From: Rhodanobacter denitrificans | Lineage (GTDB): Bacteria > Pseudomonadota > Gammaproteobacteria > Xanthomonadales > Rhodanobacteraceae | DNA: 62,754 bases | Assembly (NCBI GenBank): GCA_003241385.1 | Contig: QFPO01000019.1 | Location: forward strand, 1-62,754 | Reading direction: 5' to 3' | Shown: positions 52,973 to 60,543 of the stretch, piece by piece | Layout: each line of letters begins with the position of its first letter | Numbering within the stretch: the first letter of the stretch is position 1 | Notes under the pieces: model-generated | What the model was told of the DNA's origin: nothing | Seen by the model: only the letters and a program-made list of their open reading frames with translations | Database searches by the model: none | Translations under genes and position numbers: made by a program

Positions 52973-53515
52973 ATGAAACGCCACCTTCACACCGGCTCCC
53001 GCCTGCTCGCCGCGGGTCTGGCCATCGGCCTCATCGGCGCCGCTCACGCCGGCCCCGAGGATTGGCAATCTCCAGAAGCCATCGTCCACGCGCTCTACCA
53101 GACCATCTCCGCCGATCCCGGTGCCAAGCGCGACTGGGATCGCTACCGCGCATTGTTCCTCGACGGCGCCAGGCTGTCGGTGGCGATGAATTCGAAGGTC
53201 GGCAGCGGCATCCTGGGCATGGACAGCGAGGAGCTGATCGCGCAGACGGAGACCGCATACGCCGCGACCGGCTTTCACGAAATCCCGCTGGTGACGCGCG
53301 TCGAGCGGCACGGACTTCTGGCTTCGGTGATGAGCAGCTTCGAAGTCCGGCTGCGCCTGGCCGACAAGGCGCCGCTGATGCGCGGTCTGAACCACTTCCA
53401 GCTGCTCAATGACGGCGAGCGATGGTGGATCGTCTCCAACGTCGGCACGATCGAAACGCCGACATCCCCTCTACCGGCGGATCTCGTGCCGCAGAAGACG
53501 GGTGGCGCGAAATGA
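52973..53515 (+). CDS. Exported NTF2-like (SnoaL/DUF4440-type) protein
   Basis: A 180-residue protein: signal peptide MKRHLHTGSRLLAAGLAIGLIGAAHA, then an NTF2-like fold of about 130 residues ('AIVHALYQTISADPGAKRDWDRYRALFLDGARL' ... 'RGLNHFQLLNDGERWWIVSNVGTI'). The WWIVSN strand near the C terminus is typical. Such proteins bind small ligands or act as lyases or isomerases; no catalytic residues can be assigned. It starts one base after the amidohydrolase stop and shares its operon. Confidence 0.8.
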   Translation: MKRHLHTGSRLLAAGLAIGLIGAAHAGPEDWQSPEAIVHALYQTISADPGAKRDWDRYRALFLDGARLSVAMNSKVGSGILGMDSEELIAQTETAYAATGFHEIPLVTRVERHGLLASVMSSFEVRLRLADKAPLMRGLNHFQLLNDGERWWIVSNVGTIETPTSPLPADLVPQKTGGAK

Positions 53516-53796
53516 GCGCGCCGTCCGCGAACGACGTCGTTCGATCGCAGCGGAGGATGCGTCGTGCGCGGCATTGGATCGTTCTGGCCGGCACGGTATG
53601 CGTAGTGTCGTGGATCGCGCTGATCACCGGCGTGCTGATGCAGGTGGACACCGGAATCCGGATCGCCCTGGCGACCGCGGCAGCCGTGACGACAGAGGGT
53701 ACGTTCTGGCTGGCGGCGCTCCTGCTCGGCGTGAGCGTCTACCAGGCGCGTCGGCAACTCTGGGCGACGCTCAAGCGCAGGTTCGCCGGAAAATGA
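53512..53796 (+). CDS. Small two-helix membrane protein
   Basis: A 94-residue protein, not recognised. The N-terminal 22 residues are basic. Two hydrophobic helices follow at about 24-43 (IVLAGTVCVVSWIALITGVL) and 51-74 (LATAAAVTTEGTFWLAALLLGVSV), then a basic tail. ATG 53512 overlaps the NTF2-like stop by four bases, which supports it as a real gene of the operon. Both ends are predicted in the cytoplasm. Confidence 0.7.
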   Translation: MSAPSANDVVRSQRRMRRARHWIVLAGTVCVVSWIALITGVLMQVDTGIRIALATAAAVTTEGTFWLAALLLGVSVYQARRQLWATLKRRFAGK

Positions 53797-53930
53797 GCGG
53801 GTGATGCGCGAGACGACCGAAGCCGGGCGCTGTCGGCGGACGCCGCAAACCCCGCAGCGATGGGCCAGCGTCGACGTCGCGGCGCCGTCGTCGGGCGAGC
53901 GGCCGGCGCCGTCTGGCTCGGTGCCGGGGT

Positions 53931-54914
53931 CTATTTCCCGATCACCACGCCCCACGGCAGTTCGCCGACCGGAATGTCCTTGATCTTCTTGCGCGTGGCG
54001 GTGTCGATCACGCTGACGCTGTTGGAGCGGCCGTTGGCGACGTAGAGCTTGCGGCCGTCCGGCGTCAGCGCCGGATTCCACGGCCGCTCGCCGACCTTGA
54101 TCTCGGCGACCGACTCGCCCTTGGCGACGTCGATCACCGAGACGCTGCCGGCGCCGCCGTTGGACGCGTAGACGAACGCGCCGTCGGCGCTGACGGTCAG
54201 GCCCGCGGTGCGCAGGCCGGTCGCGATGCTGCCGACCTTGCTGCGCGAGGCCAGATCGATCACGTCGACGACGTTGGCGGTCTCCTGTGCGACGTACAGC
54301 CGCGTGGTCTTCGGCAGGAACGCCATGCCGCGCGGATGGCCGCTGGTCTTGATCACGGCGACCGAGCGGCCGGCGGCGACGTCGATGACGTCCAGATCGC
54401 TGCTGGCCTCGTTGCTGGTCAGCAGCCACTTGCCGTCCGGCGAGAACACGCAGTGCTCGGGATTGCGGCCCTGCGTCGCGACATCGGCGCGGATCTTCAG
54501 CGTCGCCGCGTCGACCAGCAGAATGTGCTGCGAACCTTCCACGCAGACCGCGAGCGAGGCGCCGTCCGGCGACACCGTGACGCCCTCGGCGTCCTCCTCG
54601 ATCGGCACCCGCGTGCGCACGCTGTCGGACGCGATGTCGAGCGCGACCAGCGCGTTGTGCGCGGCGTCGATCACGAACAGCGTCTTGCCGGACGGGTCGA
54701 GCGCGACCTGCTGCAGGCGCTTGCCGAGCTGGCCCTGCGCGCTCAGCGTGCGCACGACCTCGTCGCTGCCGGTATCGACGACCGAGATCGTGCCGCTGCG
54801 CTGGTTCGGCACGTAGGCCATCGGGGCGGCGGATGCGTGGGCGGCGGCGAAGGCCGCCACGAGCGCGGTCATGGCGGCGAGCAGCCGGTGCGGGCGCGTG
54901 GACGATTGAGTCAT
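53931..54914 (-). CDS. YVTN-type beta-propeller protein associated with PQQ-dependent oxidation
   Basis: A 327-residue exported protein. Start 54914 has AGGAG six bases upstream, and the signal peptide ends AHASA. Seven 40-residue YVTN repeats are visible ('LYVANGRSNSVSVIDTATRKKI', 'VYASNGGAGSVSVIDVAKGE'). It resembles the beta-propeller family found with PQQ-dependent alcohol catabolism genes. It is the last gene of the xox cluster on the minus strand, 98 bases after the cytochrome gene. The exact role is unknown; a scaffold or maturation function is plausible. Confidence 0.85.
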   Translation of the reverse strand: MTQSSTRPHRLLAAMTALVAAFAAAHASAAPMAYVPNQRSGTISVVDTGSDEVVRTLSAQGQLGKRLQQVALDPSGKTLFVIDAAHNALVALDIASDSVRTRVPIEEDAEGVTVSPDGASLAVCVEGSQHILLVDAATLKIRADVATQGRNPEHCVFSPDGKWLLTSNEASSDLDVIDVAAGRSVAVIKTSGHPRGMAFLPKTTRLYVAQETANVVDVIDLASRSKVGSIATGLRTAGLTVSADGAFVYASNGGAGSVSVIDVAKGESVAEIKVGERPWNPALTPDGRKLYVANGRSNSVSVIDTATRKKIKDIPVGELPWGVVIGK

Positions 54915-55012
54915 GAGCTTCTCCTGCGAGACGGTTCTCGAAACGGCCGCGGCACCGGCGAGCGCAGGCCGGGAGCGGCCGCTGGCCGCCCCGGTCGCGC
55001 GATCACGCCGAC

Positions 55013-55570
55013 TCAGTGCTTGCCGACGTCGAGCGGTGCGGCGGTCGCGCTCTTGGACGCGTCGCCGTACTTCTTCGCCTCGCTGCCGCGCCAGTTGGAG
55101 CGGATGAACGTGATGATCTTCCACAGGTCGTCGTCGGTCTTGACGATCGTGCCGAACGACATCATCGGCCCGACCACGTTCTCCTTGCCGATCCGATGAT
55201 AGCCGTCCTTCTGCAGCGCGTCGCTGCCCTCGGAGACCAGGCGGAACAGCGTGTCGTCGTCGCCGCCGTAGACCCAGGTCTCGTTGGTCAGCGGCGGGCA
55301 CATGCCGCCGCCGCCGGTGCCGCCGTGGCAGCCGTTGCAGCTGGCACGCAGGAACAGCTTGCGTCCCTCCTCGACGATGGTCTTGTCCGAATCCTGATAC
55401 GGATTCTTGAGCTGTCCCTTCGGCGTGGCCTTGACCCGCTCGAGCGGCGGCATCGCGCCGGCCGGCGGGGCGGCGGCCGGATCGGCGGCCCAAGACGTCG
55501 CCGGCAGGCCGAACCACACGGCCGCCGCCAGCACGAACGGAATACTCGCTGCAATTGCTTTGTTCAACAC
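55013..55570 (-). CDS. xoxG: XoxG-like cytochrome c
   Basis: A 185-residue periplasmic c-type cytochrome. The likely start is GTG 55570 with GAGGAG before it; an adjacent TTG is possible. The signal peptide ends TSWAAD. A single haem motif CNGCH lies in 'LFLRASCNGCHGGTGGGGMCPPL', and the Met of 'VGPMMSFGTIV' may be the sixth ligand. The segment NETWVYGGDDDTLFRLVSEG matches the layout of cytochrome cL (DDYWTYPEGKTDEGLFSII in MxaG). It should accept electrons from the XoxF enzyme of this cluster. It lies 59 bases after the binding-protein fusion. Confidence 0.85.
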   Translation of the reverse strand: MLNKAIAASIPFVLAAAVWFGLPATSWAADPAAAPPAGAMPPLERVKATPKGQLKNPYQDSDKTIVEEGRKLFLRASCNGCHGGTGGGGMCPPLTNETWVYGGDDDTLFRLVSEGSDALQKDGYHRIGKENVVGPMMSFGTIVKTDDDLWKIITFIRSNWRGSEAKKYGDASKSATAAPLDVGKH

Positions 55571-55629
55571 GTACGACTCCTCACTTTCGATTGCCTGGGT
55601 GACACCTGGGGAAAGATGCGGTCGGCGGC

Positions 55630-57297
55630 TCAGCCACGCTGCGCCGGACCGCCTGAACCGCCACCGGATGCGCGCGCCTGCTCGAGCACCTCGACCACGG
55701 CGCGGTTGTCGCGTTCGCTGGCGATGCCGAGAGCGGTCGTGCCGTCCTCGCTGGCCGCACCGGCATCGGCGCCGTGCTGCAACAGCAGCCGCACCGAATC
55801 GACGCGATTGGCCGCCGCCGCGATGATCAGCGGCGTGATGCCGGCCTTGTTCTGCGCGTTGACGTCGGCGCCGCGTTCGACGAGCTTGGCCGCGGCGTCG
55901 TCCCAGCCGCCGACCAGGGCCAGCATCAGCGGCGTGTAGCCGCCCGCGCCGACGCTGAGGTTCGCGTTCGCGCCGGCCGCGAGCAGCGCCGCCACGGCGC
56001 CGGAGCGGCCGTGCTGGGCGGCGATGCACAGCGGCGTCAGGCCCTGCTGATTGGCGGTCTCGAGCTGGGCGCCCTTCTCGAGCAGCATGCCGACGATCTC
56101 CGGGCTGTCGCGCCAGGCCGCATACATCAGCGGCGTCCATCCGTCGCGGTCGGCGAGGTTGACGTCGGCGCCGTGCTGGATCAGGAAGCGCGTCAGATCG
56201 TTGTAGCGTGTCTTGACCGCGGTCAGCAGCGGCGTGTAGCCCTCGTCGTCGCGCGTGTCGACGTCGGCGCCGTGCTCGAGCAGATAGCGCACGCGCACGA
56301 CGTCGCCTGCGGTCGCGGCGTTGGACAGCTCGTCGTTCGGATCGGCGCCTTCCTTGAGCCAGCGCTTGAGCTGGTCGAGGCTGGCGCCGGTGCCGCCCGA
56401 CGGCGTCGCCATCGAGGCGACCTCGGTCTTCGGCTCGGCGGCGACCTGCTGCGCGACCAGCTCGCCGCTGATCACGCATTCGGCGCACTGCACCAGCGGC
56501 ACGCCGTACTCCTCGAGGATCGCGCGGATCTGATCCTTGCGGCTGACCAGCACTTCATCGAGCTTGTCGCGCAGGCCGCGGTCGCCGCGGCGCACGCCGA
56601 GCGCCATCTCGAACTGCAGCGGCGGATCGGCCGTCATCAGATTGACCGGCTGCAGCGTGATCGGCGCCTGCTTGATCGTCTTGTACCAGCCCGCGAACGG
56701 GCCCCAGATCGCGACCAGGTCGAGCTCGCCGTCGATCATCCGCTGCACCTGGTAGGTCGGCTGATGCTCCGGCACGGTGGCGCCGTCGTAGCTGATGAAA
56801 TGGGTGACGGTGTTGTCCTTGATGCCGTGGTCGGCCAGCGCCTCGCGCACCGAGGACATCTGATAGACGCCGATCTTGAGCTTCTTGAGGCGGGGATCGT
56901 CCAGGTTCTCGAACCGCAGCTTGCGATCCGTGCGCGAAGCCAGCACGAAGGTGCTGCGGTAGACCGGCCGCGTCGTCAGCACGCGCTCCAGGCCGACCGG
57001 CAGGTCGAACATCACGTCGCACATGTTGGCGTCGAGCGTGCCGCGCATCAGGCCGCGCTCGGTCGACGGACGGAAGTCGTACTGCACGCCGGTGCCGAGC
57101 GCCTCGCCGAGCACCTGCGCGATCTTGTTCTGGAAGCCTTCGCCCTTGTCGTTGGACAGCGGCATGTTGCCCGGATCGGCGCAGACGCGCAGTGCGCGAA
57201 TCTCCTGCGCGTCGGCCTGCGTCGCGCCGAGCGCGAGCGCGCCGGCGGCGGCGACGGCGGCGAGGGCGCTCGCCAGCGGGGGGTGGATCCGGACCAT
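55630..57297 (-). CDS. XoxJ-like periplasmic binding protein fused to ankyrin repeats
   Basis: A 555-residue exported protein. Start 57297 has GGAG eight bases upstream and opens a signal peptide ending QADAQ. Residues about 25-290 form a solute-binding family 3 domain of the quinoprotein-associated XoxJ/MxaJ type: 'ALRVCADPGNMPLSNDKGEGFQN', 'DVMFDLPVGLERVLTTRPVYRSTFVLASR', and a Cys pair in VQCAECV. From about 305 to 545 come some seven ankyrin repeats ('DGWTPLMYAAWRDSPEIVGMLLEKGA'). No frameshift or stop separates the parts. XoxJ helps XoxF maturation; the ankyrin half is an unusual addition that could bind a protein partner. Confidence 0.88.
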   Translation of the reverse strand: MVRIHPPLASALAAVAAAGALALGATQADAQEIRALRVCADPGNMPLSNDKGEGFQNKIAQVLGEALGTGVQYDFRPSTERGLMRGTLDANMCDVMFDLPVGLERVLTTRPVYRSTFVLASRTDRKLRFENLDDPRLKKLKIGVYQMSSVREALADHGIKDNTVTHFISYDGATVPEHQPTYQVQRMIDGELDLVAIWGPFAGWYKTIKQAPITLQPVNLMTADPPLQFEMALGVRRGDRGLRDKLDEVLVSRKDQIRAILEEYGVPLVQCAECVISGELVAQQVAAEPKTEVASMATPSGGTGASLDQLKRWLKEGADPNDELSNAATAGDVVRVRYLLEHGADVDTRDDEGYTPLLTAVKTRYNDLTRFLIQHGADVNLADRDGWTPLMYAAWRDSPEIVGMLLEKGAQLETANQQGLTPLCIAAQHGRSGAVAALLAAGANANLSVGAGGYTPLMLALVGGWDDAAAKLVERGADVNAQNKAGITPLIIAAAANRVDSVRLLLQHGADAGAASEDGTTALGIASERDNRAVVEVLEQARASGGGSGGPAQRG

Positions 57298-57370
57298 CGG
57301 GAAACTCCTCTTGCTGTGTGCGCGCGACGGGCATCCGCCCGCCTGCCGACCGCACGCTTCTGGATCGAAC

Positions 57371-57391
57371 GGCGCAAGCGGCGCTTGCGCC
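57371..57391. other. Hairpin in the leader of the xoxJ-ankyrin gene
   Basis: GGCGCAAG / CTTGCGCC, an 8-bp perfect stem with a 5-base loop, lies about 75-95 bases before the start codon of the fusion gene. No U-tract follows on the minus strand. Function unknown. Confidence 0.35.
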
Positions 57392-57495
57392 CCTGAACTG
57401 CGGCGGCTGCGCCTCGACGGCGCGCCGGCCCGGTCGGTGCGGTCCGGCTCGATGCGACCTTGCGCGCCTGGATGCCTGCGGAACAACACGACCTT

Positions 57496-57520
57496 GGTGG
57501 TAGAAACCGGGTGGTAGAAA
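57496..57520. repeat. Tandem direct repeat upstream of the xoxJ-ankyrin gene
   Basis: GGTGGTAGAAA occurs twice (57496-57506 and 57510-57520) with a 14-base period, between the xoxF terminator and the xoxJ-ankyrin leader. Read on the minus strand each copy is TTTCTACCACC. It could be a regulator-binding site. Confidence 0.5.
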
Positions 57521-57552
57521 AACGAATGCCCGGCGCCTCGTCGGCGCCGGGC
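57517..57552 (-). terminator. Intrinsic terminator downstream of xoxF
   Basis: On the minus strand a perfect 10-bp stem (57552-57528, arms GCCCGGCGCC / GGCGCCGGGC, 5-base loop) is followed after five bases by TTTTT. It begins 35 bases after the xoxF stop and suggests that xoxF is mainly monocistronic. Confidence 0.65.
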
Positions 57553-57586
57553 TCCTTCGATCGATCGACTCAAACCGCCAGGTGCA

Positions 57587-59446
57587 TCAGTCGCCCACGC
57601 GGAACGTGTAGAGCGTGCCGCCCTGCGGAATCTTGTCGAGGTTGGCCGCCTTGGTCATCGCGGTGGCGCCGATCGCGCCGAACTTGTCCTCCAGGTCCAG
57701 GCCCGCGGTGACCGGCAGGCCGATCCAGCCGCCGATGCCGCTCCAGACCGAGACGTACTGCTTGCCGTTGACCTTGTAGGTGATCGGATTGCCGATCACG
57801 CCCGAGCCGAGCTTGCGCGACCACAGCACCTTGCCGGTCTTGCGGTCGACCGCGCGGAAGTCACCGCCGAGACTGCCGTAGAACGCCAGGCCGCCGTCGG
57901 TGATCAGCGCGCCGCCCCAGTTCGGATACGGATCGGGGATTTCCCACACCGTCTCGCCGGTCAGCACGTTGAACTTCTTGAATTTGCCGGTCACGCCCGG
58001 CTTCTCCGGGTACATGTAGACGTTGGCGAACACGTAGACCGTGCCCTGCTGCGTGTGGGCGCGCTCCTGCGGCTCGAGCTCCATGCACCAGTTGTTGGTC
58101 GGGCAGTAGGCGACGCCTTCCTCGTTCGGATCGAGCGCGCACGGCTGCTGGTCCTTGCCGCCCATCGCCGACGGGCAGACCTGTACGTTCTGCTCGACCG
58201 CGAACGGCGAGTGCTCCTTGACCTTGACCGGCTTGCCGGTCTTCATGTCGACCTTCTCGGCCCAGTTGGCGGTGACGTACTTGTGCGCCTTGAGCAGGGT
58301 GCCGTCGACGCGGTCGAGCACGTAGGCGAAGCCGTTGCGGTCGAAGTGCACGAGGACCTTGCGCTTCTTGCCGTCGATCGTCCAGTCGGCCAGCATGTTC
58401 TCGTTGATGCCGTCGTAGTCCCACTGGTCGAACGGCGTCATCTGATAGGCCCACACGGCCTCGCCGGTGTCGATCTTGCGAGCGAAGATCGTCATCGACC
58501 AATGGTTGTCCTGGCTGCCGTCGTTGCACTCCTCGTGGGTCTTGTGCTTGCAGCGGAACGAAGGACTCCACAGGCCCGGGTTGCCGGTCGCGTGGTAGAC
58601 CAGCTTGAGCTCGGGGTCGTAGCTGTAGAAGCCCCAGCTCGCGCCGCCGCCGCGCTTCCACTCGTCACCGGGATAGCCGGTGATGCCCAGGTCCTTGCCG
58701 CCCTGGCCGTAGTGCGGATTGGCCTTGTTGGTGTTCTTGGTCACGCACACGTCCTTGTCCGGACCGGTGGCATGGCACTCCCAGAGCTTCTTGCCGTCGG
58801 CGAGGTTGTAGGCGGTGAAGCGGCCGCGCGCGGCGAACTCGTCGCCGCCGAAACCGATCAGCACCTTGTTCTCGGCGATCAGCGGCGCCGGCGTGATCGT
58901 CTCGCCGTTCTCCGGGAACGCGTGCTTGACGACCCACAGCTCCTTGCCGGTCTTGGCGTCGAGCGCGATCACGAAGCCGTCGAGCGTGCCGAACACGACC
59001 TTGCCGTCGGCATAGGACAGACCGCGGTTGACCGTGTCGCAGCAGGCGCGCGGCACCGCCGACTCGTCGCGGTCCTCCTGCTTGACGTACTTCCAGATCG
59101 CCTTGGGATTGTCCGGGTCGCTCAGATCCAGCGCCTGCACGATGTTCGGCCAGCCGCTGATCAGGTACATCATCGCCTTGCCGCCCTCGGTCACGACGAC
59201 CGGCTGGCCCTCGTGGCCGCGCAGCGTGCCGCTGGACTGCGACCAGATCATCTGCAGCTTGCCGACGTTGGCGGTCGAGATGTCCTTGAGCGGACTGTGC
59301 CGCGTCATCGACAGATCGCGGCCGGGCGCCGGCCACTGGTTCGGATCCTTCTGCCGCTCGATCGTCTCCGGGTTCGCCATCGCGCCCGCACAGACTGCCC
59401 CCATGAGCACCGCGGTACACACCATCGCTACTCGTCGAAATTTCAT
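57587..59446 (-). CDS. xoxF: Lanthanide-type PQQ methanol dehydrogenase XoxF
   Basis: A 619-residue periplasmic quinoprotein that oxidises methanol (family members also act on formaldehyde). Start 59446 has GAGGAG nine bases upstream; the signal peptide ends GAMA. The disulfide cysteines are in RACCDTVNRG, metal ligands include Glu in FGGDEFAARG and Asn in ATGNPG, and the base is Asp343 in QWDYDGIN. Asp345, two residues later, is the extra ligand that marks rare-earth enzymes; MxaF of this window has Ala there. The chain has extra cysteines around RCKHKTHEEC. It heads a cluster with XoxJ-, XoxG- and YVTN-type genes and is divergent from azurin. Confidence 0.93.
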   Translation of the reverse strand: MKFRRVAMVCTAVLMGAVCAGAMANPETIERQKDPNQWPAPGRDLSMTRHSPLKDISTANVGKLQMIWSQSSGTLRGHEGQPVVVTEGGKAMMYLISGWPNIVQALDLSDPDNPKAIWKYVKQEDRDESAVPRACCDTVNRGLSYADGKVVFGTLDGFVIALDAKTGKELWVVKHAFPENGETITPAPLIAENKVLIGFGGDEFAARGRFTAYNLADGKKLWECHATGPDKDVCVTKNTNKANPHYGQGGKDLGITGYPGDEWKRGGGASWGFYSYDPELKLVYHATGNPGLWSPSFRCKHKTHEECNDGSQDNHWSMTIFARKIDTGEAVWAYQMTPFDQWDYDGINENMLADWTIDGKKRKVLVHFDRNGFAYVLDRVDGTLLKAHKYVTANWAEKVDMKTGKPVKVKEHSPFAVEQNVQVCPSAMGGKDQQPCALDPNEEGVAYCPTNNWCMELEPQERAHTQQGTVYVFANVYMYPEKPGVTGKFKKFNVLTGETVWEIPDPYPNWGGALITDGGLAFYGSLGGDFRAVDRKTGKVLWSRKLGSGVIGNPITYKVNGKQYVSVWSGIGGWIGLPVTAGLDLEDKFGAIGATAMTKAANLDKIPQGGTLYTFRVGD

Positions 59447-59939
59447 TCGTTGCTCTCCTCATTCGCAGACGGAAGACCCCTGGCAACGGCGATGCCGAAG
59501 GCACCTACCCACGGGCCGCGCGCTACCAACCAGCACCACGTCGATCGTTGCGCGATGCTTATTAAGCAGCGGATGTGCCAAGCGCGAAGACGGTCACGGC
59601 GGCCTGAGGATTCAAGGAGTTGCGGACGTGTCCGGGATATTTTCCTGTTGCGTTGCAATAGGAATTGCTCCCGAAGTGACACACTGGCGTTCAGGCGGAA
59701 CAGCGACCACCGCGGCACCGTCCGGCGCGCCGCGGCCTCGCGCGGTCACGCGACCGATCGTCGCAGTCCGCACGACCGGCGGCGCATTCATGCCGCTCGG
59801 CTTATCATGGCCGCGGCCGTCGACCAGTCCGTCCTGCCAGGTTCCGGAGCGCAGCCGCGATCGCGGTCCGGACCTCGCCCCGAAGAACGGACGTCCGCCC
59901 ACGCAACCTTCCTCCACCGGTTCTCAAGGAGTCACATCC
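59447..59939. other. 493-base divergent control region between xoxF and azurin
   Basis: No gene seen. The minus-strand half carries the -24/-12-like element and the TGCTTA-T-TAAGCA palindrome (59556-59568). A second imperfect palindrome GCAAT-N4-ATTGC is at 59655-59668. Near azurin, TTATCAT around 59802-59808 could be a -10 region, and AAGGAG at 59926-59931 is the ribosome-binding site. Confidence 0.55.
59556..59581 (-). promoter_or_regulatory. Candidate xoxF promoter and operator
   Basis: On the minus strand TTGGCACATCCGCTGCT (59581-59565) has GG and GC ten bases apart and one mismatch to the sigma-54 consensus. The palindrome TGCTTATTAAGCA (59556-59568) overlaps its -12 half. A sigma-70 reading (TTAATA as -10) is also possible, so the sigma type is open. 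Confidence 0.35.
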
Positions 59940-60383
59940 ATGTCCAGACTACTGATCGCCGCCGGCCTGTTCGCGCTGGCCGCTCCGGTCTTCGCGGCCG
60001 AATGCTCGGTCGACATCGCCGGCGACGACATGATGAAGTTCGACAAGACCAGCATCGAAGTCAGCAAGAGCTGCAAGCAGTTCACGGTCAATCTCAAGCA
60101 CCCCGGCCAGCTCGCCAAGAACGTGATGGGCCACAACTGGGTGCTGGCCAAGACCTCCGACGTCCAGGGCGTGGCGACCGACGGCATGTCGGCCGGTCTC
60201 GAGAAGGACTACATCAAGCCGGGCGACGCCCGTGTGATCGCGCATACCAAGGTGATCGGCGCCGGCGAGACCGACTCGGTGACGTTCGACGTCTCCAAGC
60301 TCGCGGCCGACGGCGACTACACGTTCTTCTGCTCGTTCCCGGGTCACTGGAGCATCATGAAGGGCTCGCTGAAGCTGATCTGA
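59940..60383 (+). CDS. azu: Azurin, periplasmic blue copper protein
   Basis: A 147-residue precursor; AGGAG lies about nine bases before ATG 59940. A 19-residue signal peptide leaves a 128-residue mature protein beginning AECSVDIAGDDMM. Copper ligands fall exactly at the Pseudomonas azurin mature positions: His46 (VMGHNWV), Cys112, His117 and Met121 (CSFPGHWSIMKG). The Cys3-Cys26 disulfide pair is also present. It carries single electrons in the periplasm. Being divergent from xoxF, it may accept electrons from alcohol oxidation, which is inference. It ends with its own terminator. Confidence 0.95.
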   Translation: MSRLLIAAGLFALAAPVFAAECSVDIAGDDMMKFDKTSIEVSKSCKQFTVNLKHPGQLAKNVMGHNWVLAKTSDVQGVATDGMSAGLEKDYIKPGDARVIAHTKVIGAGETDSVTFDVSKLAADGDYTFFCSFPGHWSIMKGSLKLI

Positions 60384-60408
60384 TCGCTTCGAGGCGGTAC
60401 CGATGAAG

Positions 60409-60445
60409 AAGGCGGAGACGGCCGCGAGGCCGCTCCGCCTTTTTC
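60409..60445 (+). terminator. Intrinsic terminator of azurin
   Basis: A 9-bp outer stem (AAGGCGGAG / CTCCGCCTT) and a 5-bp inner stem capped by a GCGA tetraloop are followed by a run of T ending at 60444. The hairpin begins 26 bases after the azurin stop. Confidence 0.85.
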
Positions 60446-60543
60446 ATATCCGGCGATCAGGCGAAGACGTGCATGCCGATGCGGCTCCTGCACCGCGCGC
60501 GTCGTCTGCGACGCGATCGCGCACCCCGCCGTCGGCCGTGTGC

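Noticed and set aside
58830..58860. GGDEF letters in the XoxF protein
   Set aside because: The string FGGDEFAARG is the metal-ligand Glu region of the quinoprotein propeller; no diguanylate cyclase fold surrounds it.
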